DNA from: Azolla caroliniana
Lineage: Eukaryota; Polypodiophyta
Length of the DNA: 64,000 bases
Assembly: GCA_043228905.1 (NCBI GenBank)
Contig: JBHGNT010000009.1
Location: forward strand, 682,001-746,000
Direction of reading: 5' to 3'
This document shows positions 63,219 to 64,000 of this stretch, piece by piece; the first letter of the stretch is position 1; each line of letters starts with the position of its first letter. The position numbers and the translations under genes were made by a program. The notes under the pieces were generated by a model, which ran no database searches, was not told the DNA's origin, and saw only the letters and a program-made list of their open reading frames with translations.

Positions 63219-63479
63219 TTACATCTCTTGTCCACTAATGGAAACCATAGGCGGAAACAACCATCTCAGTGCTTGGTAGTTCCATTTAGGCCCTGACGAT
63301 GATTTTACCATCATAGGAGAATGACCCCATTTCAGCAAAAACTTTGACCGAACCCTTTCTACTTCATCCGAGTTCCCTTCAATCGAGTTGTATCGTCTGC
63401 CTAGCCAAGATACCAGCTCGAACCAAAAGTTTAGCAACACCTCACCACTTGGGAGTTTTCGTTGCTGAAAAACAAACAT
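63219..63479 (-). mobile_element. Possible LINE C-terminal relic
   Basis: An 86-codon minus-strand frame, preceded across a stop by VCFLVWHIWTR, contains CMFVFQQRKL, EVLLNFWFELVSWL and EGNSDEVERVRSKFLLKWG. The Trp-x-Ile-Trp then Phe-Val-Phe arrangement resembles the C-terminal tail of plant LINE ORF2. Similarity is modest, and the frame could equally belong to another transposon protein. Confidence 0.3.
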
Positions 63480-64000
63480 ACATCATCTGGTCCAAATGTG
63501 CCAGACCAAGAAGCACACCTTGATCATTGAGATATTTGGTTGGTCAATCACCACATTCAATATTGACTGAATTACTTTGAAAGATGTTATCGAGTTGGAA
63601 ATGGTCAATGAAGAAGTGGCATGCATCAAACCTTTGTTTAATTGTTGTTGTTTCACCATCAATCACATATGACTGGGACCTAAGAGAACTTGCGTTTGAT
63701 GGTCAAAAGCATGCTACCTTGGATGTGGTGTCATATCAAAGCGCTGAGATAGAGTATTCACTTTTTCTTGTTGTGTCACTGAGTGATACATAATTAAGAC
63801 ATCAAAACATGTTAGGAGTTGCACCCAACAAGCTTGTTGTTAACTGAAAACTCAAAAAGTATGGAAATGTGTGAGGTTCTTATAATCACTATAGACAAAC
63901 TTTTGAAGAAGAAAATGCCTATGAAATTGGAACAATTAGTGCAAACAAAGAGTATGATGTTAGTTTACATATTAATATTAACTTATTTCGAAGAAAATGT
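63480..64000. other. Right edge, nothing recognised
   Basis: Short frames only; no motif, repeat or RNA gene supported up to the window end. Confidence 0.35.

Overview
The window is plant nuclear DNA. Three intron-containing genes match land-plant families exon by exon: UFD1, a chloroplast PHT2;1-type phosphate transporter, and ribosomal protein eS30. A fourth is a plant-type bHLH transcription factor. Most of the rest is decayed retrotransposon sequence (Ty1/copia, Ty3/gypsy and LINE), microsatellites and short local tandem duplications. Gene density is low (four genes in 64 kb) and introns reach 4.2 and 6.6 kb, which suits a medium-to-large seed-plant genome, possibly a gymnosperm or early-diverging angiosperm. 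I cannot name a species from the sequence alone.

Layout. 1-640: minus-strand LINE relic. 805-1554: a 390-bp tandem duplication. 3275-5652 (minus): three-exon bHLH gene inside a microsatellite-rich block that runs from about 3.1 to 7.5 kb. 11.2-13.5 kb: relics of a minus-strand LINE, with a piece of its reverse transcriptase repeated in tandem. 19280-25741: a structurally complete but dead copia element with a 5-bp target-site duplication. It carries a foldback element in gag and a solo LTR in the reverse transcriptase. 28.8-29.5 kb: gypsy relic. 31.9-34.4 kb: second copia relic, 5'-truncated, with its 3' LTR. 35.5-47.3 kb: UFD1, whose ATG is the last three bases of a leader exon and whose 6.6-kb intron holds LINE relics. 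49.9-56.4 kb: PHT2;1-like transporter. 59.7-60.9 kb (minus): eS30 with a telo-box upstream. 62.1-62.7 kb: second gypsy relic, then a possible LINE relic.

The four genes are unlinked in function: one seed/developmental-type transcription factor, one proteasome-pathway adaptor, one plastid phosphate transporter and one cytosolic ribosomal protein. I see no operon, gene cluster, CRISPR array or new multi-gene system. The most unusual features are (i) tandem copies of an exon end with its splice donor inside the bHLH intron, linked to TTTAGGG units; (ii) a 77-codon open frame without ATG before the PHT2;1 start; (iii) the split start context of UFD1; (iv) a tRNA-primer-site/LTR edge just upstream of a UFD1 coding exon; and (v) a window-wide excess of 40-390 bp tandem duplications.

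Exon boundaries were placed by hand from GT/AG sites, phase and family similarity. No alignment, transcript or database search was run.
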